From contig MGPB01000024.1 of NCBI GenBank assembly GCA_001795455.1, positions 1 through 64,000 of the forward strand: a stretch of 64,000 nucleotides of DNA. The letters run 5' to 3'. Position 1 is the stretch's first letter. Every line of letters begins with the position of its first letter. The position numbers and the translations under genes were made by a program. Of the stretch, positions 54,644-62,297 are shown piece by piece. The DNA comes from Curvibacter sp. GWA2_63_95. GTDB taxonomy: Bacteria > Pseudomonadota > Gammaproteobacteria > Burkholderiales > Burkholderiaceae_C. Under the pieces are notes generated by a model, which saw nothing but the letters and a program-made list of their open reading frames with translations, was not told where the DNA came from and ran no database searches.

Positions 54644-55089
54644 AGGTCCGCATGGATGTCTGGTGGGTTTGTGGTGTCTTGGGTCTTCCGATATCGGCAC
54701 AAAGTGCCATTCCAGGTTCATGCGGTGGGAAGGCTCCAACACGCTGTCGCGCGCGCACAGATTGCTCTGTTGACCGCGGGTGCAGGTTGCAAGTCGTTGC
54801 GCAGGACGTTGACGGCGGCCGCATGGGAACAAGGCCGCCTGGATGTCGCCCCTTTGCCGCCGCCTGCCAGACGCGACACGACACGTCGCCACACCGCCTG
54901 CCGGGTTGATGGATCGGCCCTGAAGCCACTACTGTCCGGTCAATTTCACTCGTTCTTCAGAACAGCTCAACCTGTGACTGCAGTTCTTTGAAACTGTGGT
55001 CGCTGAGCGCGTTGTCGTCTGGCCGTGGCAAGCACGGGCAAAAGAGGGGGGGCGCAGGTCCGGCTGTGGCGCCGGGCTAAAGATTGGTA
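54644..55089. other. Gene-free left flank of the island
   Basis: This holds direct repeat 1 (54753-54925). Weak open frames run through it on both strands but none has a ribosome-binding site or a recognised family. The parts on either side of the repeat (54644-54752 and 54926-55089) do not recur at the right end, so only the 173-bp unit is shared. Confidence 0.55.
54753..54925 (+). repeat. 173-bp direct repeat 1 (left end of island)
   Basis: From GCGCACAGATTGCTC to CGGCCCTGAAG. It aligns without gaps to 60406-60578 with five mismatches (97% identity). The sequence on both outer sides differs between the two copies. Confidence 0.93.
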
Positions 55090-55581
55090 TTAATTTGCGA
55101 TTGCCTTCTCGTCGTCGGCTCGTAGTTCGCCCAATACTGAGCGGGCCGGACGTGATGCACCAAGATGCAGGTAACGTAGCTCATCCATAAGGGCACTCCA
55201 AAGTGAAGGGCCGCCCTTTTCCAGCAGTTCCGCGCGCAAAGACGCCTCCTTACTCGGATGCGTATGTCGAAGGCCCCAGGCAGTCATATATGCGAGCAGA
55301 GGTACAAGCTGTATGGCCGCTTCCGTGAGGCTGTAGATTCCTTTCTGCTGATGACTCGGATCTGGAGATCGTGTCAGCAGGCCAGACGCGGTCAAGTGCT
55401 TCAGTCGGCTTGCGAGGATGTTCGAGGCGATGCCCTCCTTGTTTTGCTCCAGCAGTGCGCCATAGCTGCGCCTGTTCTCGAACACGACATCGCGGATAAC
55501 GATCAGGCTCCACCGATCGCCGATCTGCTCAAGCGTCAGATTGATCGGGCAGCCCGATCGTTTTGTTTGCGTCACAGTCAT
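55090..55581 (-). CDS. HxlR family transcriptional regulator
   Basis: A 163-residue winged-helix regulator. The HxlR pattern is clear: C-P-I-N-L-T-L-E-Q-I-G-D-R-W-S-L-I-V-I-R-D, then ILASRLKHLTASGLLTR. The conserved Cys near residue 11, typical for the family, can sense redox or electrophiles. ATG 55581 is used, but AAGGAG is only 1 base before it; GTG 55575 has better spacing. Two palindromes lie just upstream, between it and the divergent enzyme genes. Confidence 0.9.
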   Translation of the reverse strand: MTVTQTKRSGCPINLTLEQIGDRWSLIVIRDVVFENRRSYGALLEQNKEGIASNILASRLKHLTASGLLTRSPDPSHQQKGIYSLTEAAIQLVPLLAYMTAWGLRHTHPSKEASLRAELLEKGGPSLWSALMDELRYLHLGASRPARSVLGELRADDEKAIAN

Positions 55582-55596
55582 GCTCCTTAAATTTCC

Positions 55597-55613
55597 ACTT
55601 GCATTATGCAAGT
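55597..55613. promoter_or_regulatory. Palindromic operator 1
   Basis: ACTTGCAT-T-ATGCAAGT, perfect 8-bp arms. It lies 15 bp from the HxlR start and shares its arms with operator 2. Confidence 0.75.
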
Positions 55614-55632
55614 AGTGTAGGTATTATTGGAC

Positions 55633-55651
55633 CACTTGCAAAATGCAAGTG
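55633..55651. promoter_or_regulatory. Palindromic operator 2
   Basis: CACTTGCA-AAA-TGCAAGTG, perfect 8-bp arms, centre 37 bp from operator 1. Two matching sites between divergent genes suggest autoregulation and control of the catabolic genes by the HxlR protein. Confidence 0.75.
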
Positions 55652-55688
55652 CTATAGAGATCTTGGCAGATCGACAGAGGATTCGAAC

Positions 55689-55787
55689 ATGCGTGCGGCT
55701 TTCATTACGGGGTACAGCGGCGACTCGGCAGTGCTGGCGACCGAAAAGTTGGCAACAACATGGCATGACGCGCTGGCGTTCCGCTAA
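55689..55787 (+). pseudogene. Possible truncated start of a zinc-type alcohol dehydrogenase/quinone reductase
   Basis: A 32-codon frame, M-R-A-A-F-I-T-G-Y-S-G-D-S-A-V, resembles the first residues of MDR-family oxidoreductases and then loses similarity and stops. It lies directly after the two operators, where the first gene of the regulated unit should start. This reading is tentative. Confidence 0.35.
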
Positions 55788-55833
55788 AGATCATTACGTA
55801 CATACCCACCACACCCAACGGTTAGGAAACACT

Positions 55834-56817
55834 ATGAAATTCTCTACCATCACTTCGCGCGCCGTGCTCGCGGTATCGTTGGCATTCGCCAGCACCTTCG
55901 TTGCTGTCGCACCGGCCCAAGCTGAAGCGCCGATGCAGCATAAGCAGGTTGCGGGCTTCTATCGCACGATGATTGGCGACTATGAGGTCACCGCGCTCCT
56001 TGACGGCAGCGGCGCCATCGACTCCAGCCTCCTGCATGGCGATCCAGCACTCATCCAGTCCCTCCTGGCGCGCACCTTCCAGAACGATCCCAAGAATGTC
56101 CCGGCTACCGTCCAAGGCTACCTCGTCAACACCGGCTCCAAGCTCGTTCTCGTCGATACCGGTGCGGGCGGCCACTGGGGCGGGCCCACGCTGGGCAAGC
56201 TCGTACAGAACTTGAAGGCCTCCGGCTACAAGCCGGAGCAGGTTGACTTGGTGCTGCTGACCCATCTTCACGCCGACCATGTTGGCGGGATCTACAAAAA
56301 CGGGAAACGTGTCTTCCCGAAAGCGACCGTGGTGATGAAGAAGGCCGACGCCGACTTCTGGTTGTCGAAGGAAATCGCCGCCCAGGCCCCGGAAGAAGCA
56401 AAAGTCTTCTTCACGATGGCACAGGATGGCGCAGCGCCTTACATCGCGGCAGGCAAATGGAAGCCCTTCGAAGGCATGAACGAAATCGTCCCCGGTATCG
56501 CTCCCTATGCCATTCCCGGCCATACGCCCGGTCACACCGGCTACATGATTTCTTCCAAGGGTCAGTCGCTGCTGGTCTGGGGCGACGTTACTCACGTCAT
56601 TGCCGTCCAGATGCCGCATCCGGAAATCGGCATCGCCTTCGACTCCGACGGCCCGATGGCCATCAAAACGCGTGAAGACCTTCTGGTGAAACTCGCAGCG
56701 GACAAGACGATGATTGCCGCCGCTCACATGCCGTTCCCTGGCTTGGGCCGTGTTCGCAAGGCAGACAGTGGCACTGGTTACGACTGGGTACCGGCGACCT
56801 TCGTCAATTTGAAATAA
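55834..56817 (+). CDS. Secreted MBL-fold metallo-hydrolase
   Basis: A 327-residue protein with a signal peptide (about 1-30, ending AQA) and a metallo-beta-lactamase fold. The di-zinc motif is THLHADH, with further ligands in GHTPGHTGY, WGDVTH and AAHMPFPG. Lactonase or other hydrolase activity is plausible; the substrate is unknown. It is the first intact gene of the plus-strand island unit. Confidence 0.9.
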   Translation: MKFSTITSRAVLAVSLAFASTFVAVAPAQAEAPMQHKQVAGFYRTMIGDYEVTALLDGSGAIDSSLLHGDPALIQSLLARTFQNDPKNVPATVQGYLVNTGSKLVLVDTGAGGHWGGPTLGKLVQNLKASGYKPEQVDLVLLTHLHADHVGGIYKNGKRVFPKATVVMKKADADFWLSKEIAAQAPEEAKVFFTMAQDGAAPYIAAGKWKPFEGMNEIVPGIAPYAIPGHTPGHTGYMISSKGQSLLVWGDVTHVIAVQMPHPEIGIAFDSDGPMAIKTREDLLVKLAADKTMIAAAHMPFPGLGRVRKADSGTGYDWVPATFVNLK

Positions 56818-56943
56818 GCCGAAGCATCCCGTGCGCGGTAGCGGCTACCGCGCACACCCGACAAAGCGCAGCGGCGCTTTTTAGCCTGCGCTATCGGGTG
56901 CGCCCTCTGCGAAGAGGCAGGCACTAAATAGTAGGAGACTGCA

Positions 56944-57354
56944 ATGACTACTGACACCAACACGCCGGGAACGGCATGGATGCAAATCGTCAAGAAGAAA
57001 GGAACGAGCGACTTCGCGACGTCGTTCACCGCTGACGCCAGCCTTCAGACAACAGCCCTCAGCAAGGCCGTGGTCGGATCGACACTCATCGGGGCATTCT
57101 TTGCCGCGACGAGCACGATGTACGAACACTTCGTGTTCACTGCGGAGACGGTCGACGGTGTGAAGACTTACCTTGAGTGGGATGCCATCCACGGTGGCAA
57201 ACCGATCGCCGGCACCACCATCATCACCCGGAATGCGTCTGGCCTCATCAACAACATCAAGCTCTTCCAGAGCCCGTTTCCCGTCGTTCGTGAGTTCTCG
57301 TCTGGTCTCAAGGAACGGCTCGAAGGAACACTCGGCCAGGACTTCTTTAGCTAA
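56944..57354 (+). CDS. SnoaL/NTF2-like protein
   Basis: A 136-residue small alpha+beta protein resembling the NTF2/SnoaL fold (YEHFVFTAETVDGVKTYLEWDA; the terminal IKLFQSPFPVVREFS is typical). Such proteins act as isomerases, cyclases or hydrolases on small molecules, and no catalytic residue can be named here. AGGAG precedes ATG 56944. Confidence 0.75.
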   Translation: MTTDTNTPGTAWMQIVKKKGTSDFATSFTADASLQTTALSKAVVGSTLIGAFFAATSTMYEHFVFTAETVDGVKTYLEWDAIHGGKPIAGTTIITRNASGLINNIKLFQSPFPVVREFSSGLKERLEGTLGQDFFS

Positions 57355-57417
57355 GCCGGGAAGACAAGCACCGTTATCGCCTCGTTCAGCCTGAACAACA
57401 CAACCGAGCAACTACTT

Positions 57418-57831
57418 ATGCCAATATTTCACGCCCATATTCCGGCTCAAAAGTTCTCCAGCGAAGAAAAGCGGGCTCTGGCGGATGCCTTAAATTTCGC
57501 TCTCCATGAAGCCATGGATACGCCTATGGATGACCGTTTCATCATCATCAGTGAGCACAAGGAGGATGAATTCTTCATCCATCCGACTTTTCCTGACTTG
57601 ACGAGATCCGACAAGCGCATGGTCGTAACGGTGACGTTCGGTACGAGCAGGACGGTGGAGCAGAAACGCAAGCTCGCAGAGTTGGTCACCCGATACGCAG
57701 TAGAAAAGGTTGGCGTCAGCCAGGACGATGTCACCCTGATGATGTATGCCCTTCCCTTGGAGAACATGAGCTTCGGCGGTGGCAAGCTGGTCTCTGACAT
57801 CGACCTTTCTATGCCTTGGGTAAACAAGTAA
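57418..57831 (+). CDS. Tautomerase family protein
   Basis: A 137-residue protein beginning MPIFHAHIPAQ. Pro2 becomes the catalytic N-terminal base after Met removal, as in 4-oxalocrotonate tautomerase and MIF-like enzymes. The length suggests a fused double beta-alpha-beta unit. It probably isomerises a ring-opened or unsaturated keto acid in the island pathway (inference). Confidence 0.85.
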   Translation: MPIFHAHIPAQKFSSEEKRALADALNFALHEAMDTPMDDRFIIISEHKEDEFFIHPTFPDLTRSDKRMVVTVTFGTSRTVEQKRKLAELVTRYAVEKVGVSQDDVTLMMYALPLENMSFGGGKLVSDIDLSMPWVNK

Positions 57832-57844
57832 GAACGACGAAGCT

Positions 57845-58465
57845 ATGACCGACTGGCATTTCTACGAACCGGCGCAGGGGCATTTCCTGCGTCACGATCC
57901 GCTCAACGCCATCGTCGCTCCGCGACCGATCGGCTGGATCAGCACAGTCTCTAACGACGGTGTGCGCAACCTTGCGCCCTACAGCTTCTTCAACCTGTTC
58001 AGCTACAAGCCGCCGATCGTCGGCTTTTGCTCGCTTGGTGCGAAGGACTCGCTCGCCAACGCGCGTGACACCGGCGAATTCGTATGGAATCTGGCGACGC
58101 GAGAGCTCGCCGAGGCGATGAACGCCTCCGCAGCGATGGTGCCAGCGCACGTCGATGAGTTCGAGTTGGCCAAACTGGAGACGCTGCCCTCGGCCAAGGT
58201 GCGGCCATCGCGCGTTGCGGCTAGCCCGGTGCAGTTCGAGTGCGTGGTCACCCAGATCGTGCAGCTTGAGGCGCAGGGCGGCGCAGCGCTCCCGGCGTGG
58301 CTGGTGTTGGGCGAAGCAGTAGCGATCCACATTGACCGGCAGATGATCAAGGACGGCGTGTACCAGACTGCGCAGGCGCGTCCGATCCTGCGCGGCGGTG
58401 GGCCGGCCGACTACTTCGAAATCGGCGCTGGGCAGCTCTTCACACTTGCGCGACCGGGCGAATGA
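57845..58465 (+). CDS. Flavin reductase family (DIM6/NTAB) protein
   Basis: A 206-residue FMN-binding split-barrel protein: IVAPRPIGWISTVSNDG, LAPYSFFNLFSYKPPIVGF and NLATRELAEAMN are typical of this group, whose members reduce flavin for partner monooxygenases or use FMN themselves. No partner monooxygenase is in the island. It starts 13 bp after the tautomerase gene. Confidence 0.87.
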   Translation: MTDWHFYEPAQGHFLRHDPLNAIVAPRPIGWISTVSNDGVRNLAPYSFFNLFSYKPPIVGFCSLGAKDSLANARDTGEFVWNLATRELAEAMNASAAMVPAHVDEFELAKLETLPSAKVRPSRVAASPVQFECVVTQIVQLEAQGGAALPAWLVLGEAVAIHIDRQMIKDGVYQTAQARPILRGGGPADYFEIGAGQLFTLARPGE

Positions 58466-58532
58466 CCGCGGCAAGGTCGATGCCTGTCACTTTTACGGCA
58501 CCGCCTGACATCTTTCTACAAGGAGAACTTCC

Positions 58533-59429
58533 ATGTTTCAACGTACCGATATCGCATTCGAAGCAGAAGGCTGCGTCACGCTGCGTGGCTGGCTCTATGT
58601 GCCCACCGGCGGCAGCGGCCCCAATCCCGCCATCACCATGGCGCATGGCTATGCTGGCGTGAAGGAGCACGGCCTGGAGCGATTCGCCGAGAAATTCGCC
58701 TCCAACGGCTTTGTCGTACTCCTGCACGATCACCGCAACTTCGGCGCCAGCGATGGCACGCCGCGCCAGGATATCGACCCATGGCGTCAGGTCGCCGATT
58801 GGCGGCGCGCGATCAGCTTCCTCGAACGCCAGGACGTCGTCGACGCGAAGCGCATCGGCTTGTGGGGCACGAGCTATGCCGGCGGTCACGCGCTGGTGCT
58901 TGGCGCAACCGACCGCCGCCTGCGCGCGGTCGTCGCGCAGGTGCCGACCATCAGCGGCTTCGAGCAAGGACTGCGCCGCATTCCACCCGACGCCGTCGCC
59001 GCCATCGAGGAGGCCTTCTCGGCGGACGAACGCGCGCAGGCGCGCGGCGAGCCGCCGCGCAGGCAGACGATCGTCAGCGCCGATCCGGCCGTCCCTGCTT
59101 CGTACCGCGCCAAGGACGCCATCGAGTTCTATCTGCAGCCCGTGCCCGACGGTGCCTGGGACAACAGCGTCACGGTGCGCTCGACGCGCGCCGCGCGCAT
59201 GTACGAACCGGGCGCGTGGATTGCGCGCGTGTCGCCCACGCCGCTGCTGATGGTCGTCGCGCTGCAGGACACCATCACACTGACCGATCTCGAGTTGGCC
59301 GCCTACGAGCGCGCCCTTGAGCCGAAGCGCCTCGTGATGATTCCCGGCGGCCATTTCGATCCGTACCTCACCAGATTCGATCAATCCAGTGCCGCCGCGC
59401 TGGACTGGTTCAAGGAACACCTCGCGTAA
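58533..59429 (+). CDS. Alpha/beta hydrolase
   Basis: A 298-residue serine hydrolase of the dienelactone hydrolase/acetyl-xylan esterase type. The nucleophile elbow is GTSYAGG, the oxyanion region AHGYAG, and the His is in PGGHFDPY with Asp in LQDTITLTD. GC and codon bias are higher than in the two preceding genes, so this part of the island may have a different history. Confidence 0.88.
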   Translation: MFQRTDIAFEAEGCVTLRGWLYVPTGGSGPNPAITMAHGYAGVKEHGLERFAEKFASNGFVVLLHDHRNFGASDGTPRQDIDPWRQVADWRRAISFLERQDVVDAKRIGLWGTSYAGGHALVLGATDRRLRAVVAQVPTISGFEQGLRRIPPDAVAAIEEAFSADERAQARGEPPRRQTIVSADPAVPASYRAKDAIEFYLQPVPDGAWDNSVTVRSTRAARMYEPGAWIARVSPTPLLMVVALQDTITLTDLELAAYERALEPKRLVMIPGGHFDPYLTRFDQSSAAALDWFKEHLA

Positions 59430-59459
59430 CCTCAACTTGCGACAACACAGGAACCCGAC

Positions 59460-60248
59460 ATGCCTCATCTCACCCATACCATCGAGCATGGCATTGCCAC
59501 AATCATTCTCGATCGCTTGCCGCAAAACCGCATCGACGACCAGATGGTTGACGAACTGGCCACGGCGATCAACGCGATCGAACGCAGTGACGCGCGCGTC
59601 GTGCTGGTGCGCGCCGAAGGCGAGAACTTCAGCTTTGGCGGCGATATCTTGCCCTGGCCCAACGACACGCCCCGCCAGTTGCGTGCGCGCTTCGAAGGTT
59701 ATATGGACGTCTTCAATCGCTTCGAACGCCTGCCCTTGCCGGTCATCGCGGTGGTGCACGGCTTGTGCGCCGGCGGCGGTTTCGAACTGGCGTTGCGCGC
59801 CGATGTGATCTTTGCCGCCGAAAGCGCCACCTTCTGCCAACCGGAACAGTCGCTTGCCCTCGTGACCCTGCTGGGCGGCATCTACCGCGTCGCCGAACGC
59901 GCCGGACGCGCACGTGCCATGGAATGGGCACTGACTTCCGAGCGCGTCCCCGCCGCGACCATGGAGCGCTTCGGCGTGATCAACCGCGTCGTCGCCGATG
60001 CCGAGCTGCTTGCAGAGGCGCATGCCTTCGCCGCGAAGTTCGTGCACGGCCCGACACGCGCCCACGCCGCGCACAAGGCCTTGCTGCGCACCTGGGCCAA
60101 CGGCGGTGTCCAAGCGGCCGACGATGTGATGTTCAACATTGCCATGCCCTTGTTCGAGACAGAAGACGTGAAGGCCGGGCTTGCTTCAGCCACCCAGGCC
60201 CTGACGGCCGGCACGGCGCGCCCGGTGCTCGAATTCAAGGGCTGTTGA
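59460..60248 (+). CDS. Enoyl-CoA hydratase/isomerase family protein
   Basis: A 262-residue crotonase-fold protein. The oxyanion-hole segments are FSFGGDI and VVHGLCAGGGFELALRADV. The expected catalytic acids of hydratases are not both evident at the usual places (FCQPEQSLALVTLLGG region), so isomerase, hydrolase or decarboxylase activity is equally possible. It is the last gene of the island unit. Confidence 0.88.
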   Translation: MPHLTHTIEHGIATIILDRLPQNRIDDQMVDELATAINAIERSDARVVLVRAEGENFSFGGDILPWPNDTPRQLRARFEGYMDVFNRFERLPLPVIAVVHGLCAGGGFELALRADVIFAAESATFCQPEQSLALVTLLGGIYRVAERAGRARAMEWALTSERVPAATMERFGVINRVVADAELLAEAHAFAAKFVHGPTRAHAAHKALLRTWANGGVQAADDVMFNIAMPLFETEDVKAGLASATQALTAGTARPVLEFKGC

Positions 60249-60405
60249 TTTCCTCCGAAACCAGATCTACCGGAGCTGCCGAAATCTTGGACTGGTTATG
60301 CAGCGATGCCCTGGTGCCGACAGTGCCCGGCGGGACTGCCGAAGCCCACTGAACGCTTGATCCGCACCTCGTTGTACAGCCCCCGCCGGACGAGACACTT
60401 CGAGT

Positions 60406-60578
60406 GCGCACAGATTGCTCTGTTGACCGCGGGTGCAGGTTGCAAGTCGTTGCGCAGGACGTTGACGGTGGCCGCATAGGAACAAGGCCGCCTGGATGTC
60501 GCCCCTTTGCCGCCGCCTGCCAGGCGCGACACGACACGTCGCCACACCGCCTGTCGGGTTGATGGATCGGTCCTGAAG
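60406..60578 (+). repeat. 173-bp direct repeat 2 (right end of island)
   Basis: Aligns without gaps to 54753-54925 with five mismatches, in the same orientation. Its right end meets the end of element copy J within about one base. Confidence 0.93.
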
Positions 60579-60579
60579 T

Positions 60580-60636
60580 ACAAATATGCCTATGGAGACC
60601 GTGGTTATTGCGCTACCAGCTATCAAATAAATAGCA
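60580..60636 (-). repeat. Dispersed 60-bp element, copy J (abuts direct repeat 2)
   Basis: Minus strand: TGCTAT, 7 bases, GATAGCTGGTAGCGCA, then ACCACGGTCTCCATAGGC and ATATTTG. More diverged than the other copies, but spacing is kept. Confidence 0.75.
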
Positions 60637-60803
60637 TCATGGTTGCTGCCAGGTGACGCTGCGTAACACTCTGCAACAAGGTCGGCGCCGCGTGGTGTCC
60701 GGGCGTTGCGTGGGGGCGGGGCGCAGGCGGCTATGCTGCATGGGCCCCGCCGCTGGTGCACTTGGGGTGCGCCGGTTGCCTACCTTTTGCAGAAAGTTTC
60801 TCT

Positions 60804-62246
60804 ATGCGCTCTATTTCCGCTCCCTTTGCTTTGGCTGCGCTCACGGTGCTGGCCCAGTCCGCGTTGGCCCAGTCCACCGAGCAGCGCAGCACGCTGGCGG
60901 ACCAGCAAGAGGTGGCCGTCACCATTTACAACGACAACCTGGCCTTGGTAAAAGACCAGCGCCGGGTGTCGCTCAGTGGCGGCAAGTCGGCGCTTGCTTT
61001 CCGTGATGTGAGCGCCCGCATGCGTCCCGAAACCGCGCTGCTGCGCAGCGTGAGTGCCCCTGGCGCGTTCAGCGTGTTGGAGCAGAACTTCGACTTTGAT
61101 TTGCTCACCCCCCAGAAGATGCTGGAGAAGTACGTGGGCCAGACCGTGAACGTGGTGCGCACCAACCCGGCCACCGGGGTGGAAACCACCGAGGTGGCCA
61201 CCGTGCTCTCCGCCAACAACGGCGTGGTGCTTAAGATCGGCCAGCGCATCGAAACCGGAATCCCCGGCCGCCTGGTGTTTGGCGATGTGCCAGCCAACTT
61301 GCGCGACCGCCCCACACTCGTGATGGCACTGGACAACAAGGGCGTCGCCCAGCAAGACGTGGAACTGAGCTACCTGACTTCCGGCCTGGGCTGGAAGGCC
61401 GACTATGTGGTGGAGCTCAACGCGGCGGACGACAAGCTCGACATGTCCGGCTGGGTCACGCTCACCAACACCAGTGGCGCCACCTACCGCAATGCGAAGC
61501 TGCAACTGGTGGCGGGCGATGTCAACCAGGTGCAGCCCGAGTTGCAGCGTGGCCGCCCGGTGCTGATGGCCGCGCCCATAGCGGCCAAGGCCGAATCGCG
61601 CATGGCCGAAGAAGCCTTGTTTGAATACCACCTCTACACCCTGGACCGCCCCACCACCATTGCCGAGAACCAGACCAAGCAGGTGGCCCTGATGTCGGCC
61701 AGCGGCGTGCCTGCGCGCAAAGAGCTGCTGCTGCAAGGCAATGACTACTATTACCAAGGGGCAGCCGGCGACCTGGGCCAAAAGATGAAGGTGGCCGTGT
61801 TCGTGGAGTTTGACAACAAGGAAAGCGCCCGTTTGGGCATGCCCCTGCCCAAAGGTGTGGTGCGGGTGTACAAAAAAGACAGTGCGGGCAACGCCCAATT
61901 CATCGGCGAAGACCGCATCGACCACACACCGAAAAACGAAAAGGTCCGCCTCAAGCTGGGTGACGCGTTTGACGTGACGGCCGACAAAAAGCAGACCGAC
62001 TTCAAGAAGCTCAGCGGTACCGGCAAGTACAACTATGTGTTCGAGAGCGCCTACCAACTGGTGCTGAAGAATGCCAAGAAGGAGGCCGTGACCGTGACGG
62101 TGCAGGAACCCATGCCGGGAGATTGGCAAATTCTGAGCGCCAGCCAGGCGCATACCAAAGGGGCTGCCAATACTGCAGTCTGGAAGGTCAATGTGCCTGC
62201 CGAAGGCAGTACTGTTTTGACTTATCGCGCACTGGTCCGCTATTGA
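60804..62246 (+). CDS. Secreted DUF4139 domain protein
   Basis: A 480-residue protein with a signal peptide (1-23, ending ALA). The mature part matches the DUF4139/DUF4140 mucoidy-inhibitor-like layout: an N-terminal strand region (VTIYNDNLALVKDQRRVSL), then YLTSGLGWKADYVVEL and the C-terminal VTVTVQEPMPGDW. Family function is not established. ATG 60804 is chosen over an upstream ATG that would spoil the signal peptide. It returns to the core codon style. Confidence 0.83.
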   Translation: MRSISAPFALAALTVLAQSALAQSTEQRSTLADQQEVAVTIYNDNLALVKDQRRVSLSGGKSALAFRDVSARMRPETALLRSVSAPGAFSVLEQNFDFDLLTPQKMLEKYVGQTVNVVRTNPATGVETTEVATVLSANNGVVLKIGQRIETGIPGRLVFGDVPANLRDRPTLVMALDNKGVAQQDVELSYLTSGLGWKADYVVELNAADDKLDMSGWVTLTNTSGATYRNAKLQLVAGDVNQVQPELQRGRPVLMAAPIAAKAESRMAEEALFEYHLYTLDRPTTIAENQTKQVALMSASGVPARKELLLQGNDYYYQGAAGDLGQKMKVAVFVEFDNKESARLGMPLPKGVVRVYKKDSAGNAQFIGEDRIDHTPKNEKVRLKLGDAFDVTADKKQTDFKKLSGTGKYNYVFESAYQLVLKNAKKEAVTVTVQEPMPGDWQILSASQAHTKGAANTAVWKVNVPAEGSTVLTYRALVRY

Positions 62247-62297
62247 CCCTGGCCGGGCCTGCCCGGATACTGGACCGTTACTGTTACGGAGCGGTCC

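Larger units (their letters stand above)
54753..60578. mobile_element. Putative genomic island bounded by 173-bp direct repeats
   Basis: About 5.5 kb between the repeats carry an HxlR regulator, a truncated oxidoreductase start and six enzyme-like genes. Codon use differs from the core genes on both sides and changes within the island. No integrase or transposase is visible, so the mechanism (homologous exchange, lost IS copies or a duplication) is open. Confidence 0.5.
60249..60803. other. Gene-free right flank of the island and DUF4139 upstream region
   Basis: It holds 157 bp of unassigned sequence, direct repeat 2 (60406-60578), element copy J directly after it, and then about 165 bp before the DUF4139 start. 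The stretch near 60699-60730 (TTGCGT, then CTATGCT about 17 bases on) could be a promoter. No coding sequence is supported. Confidence 0.55.

Noticed and set aside
54591-54929. Short frames through direct repeat 1 as a transposase or toxin gene
   Set aside because: No family is recognisable on either strand, there is no ribosome-binding site, and the matching plus frame in repeat 2 has a stop codon.
58440-60113. 557-codon minus-strand frame opposite the alpha/beta hydrolase and crotonase genes
   Set aside because: The plus-strand genes have clear family motifs; this frame shows only Arg/Gly/His-rich antisense composition.
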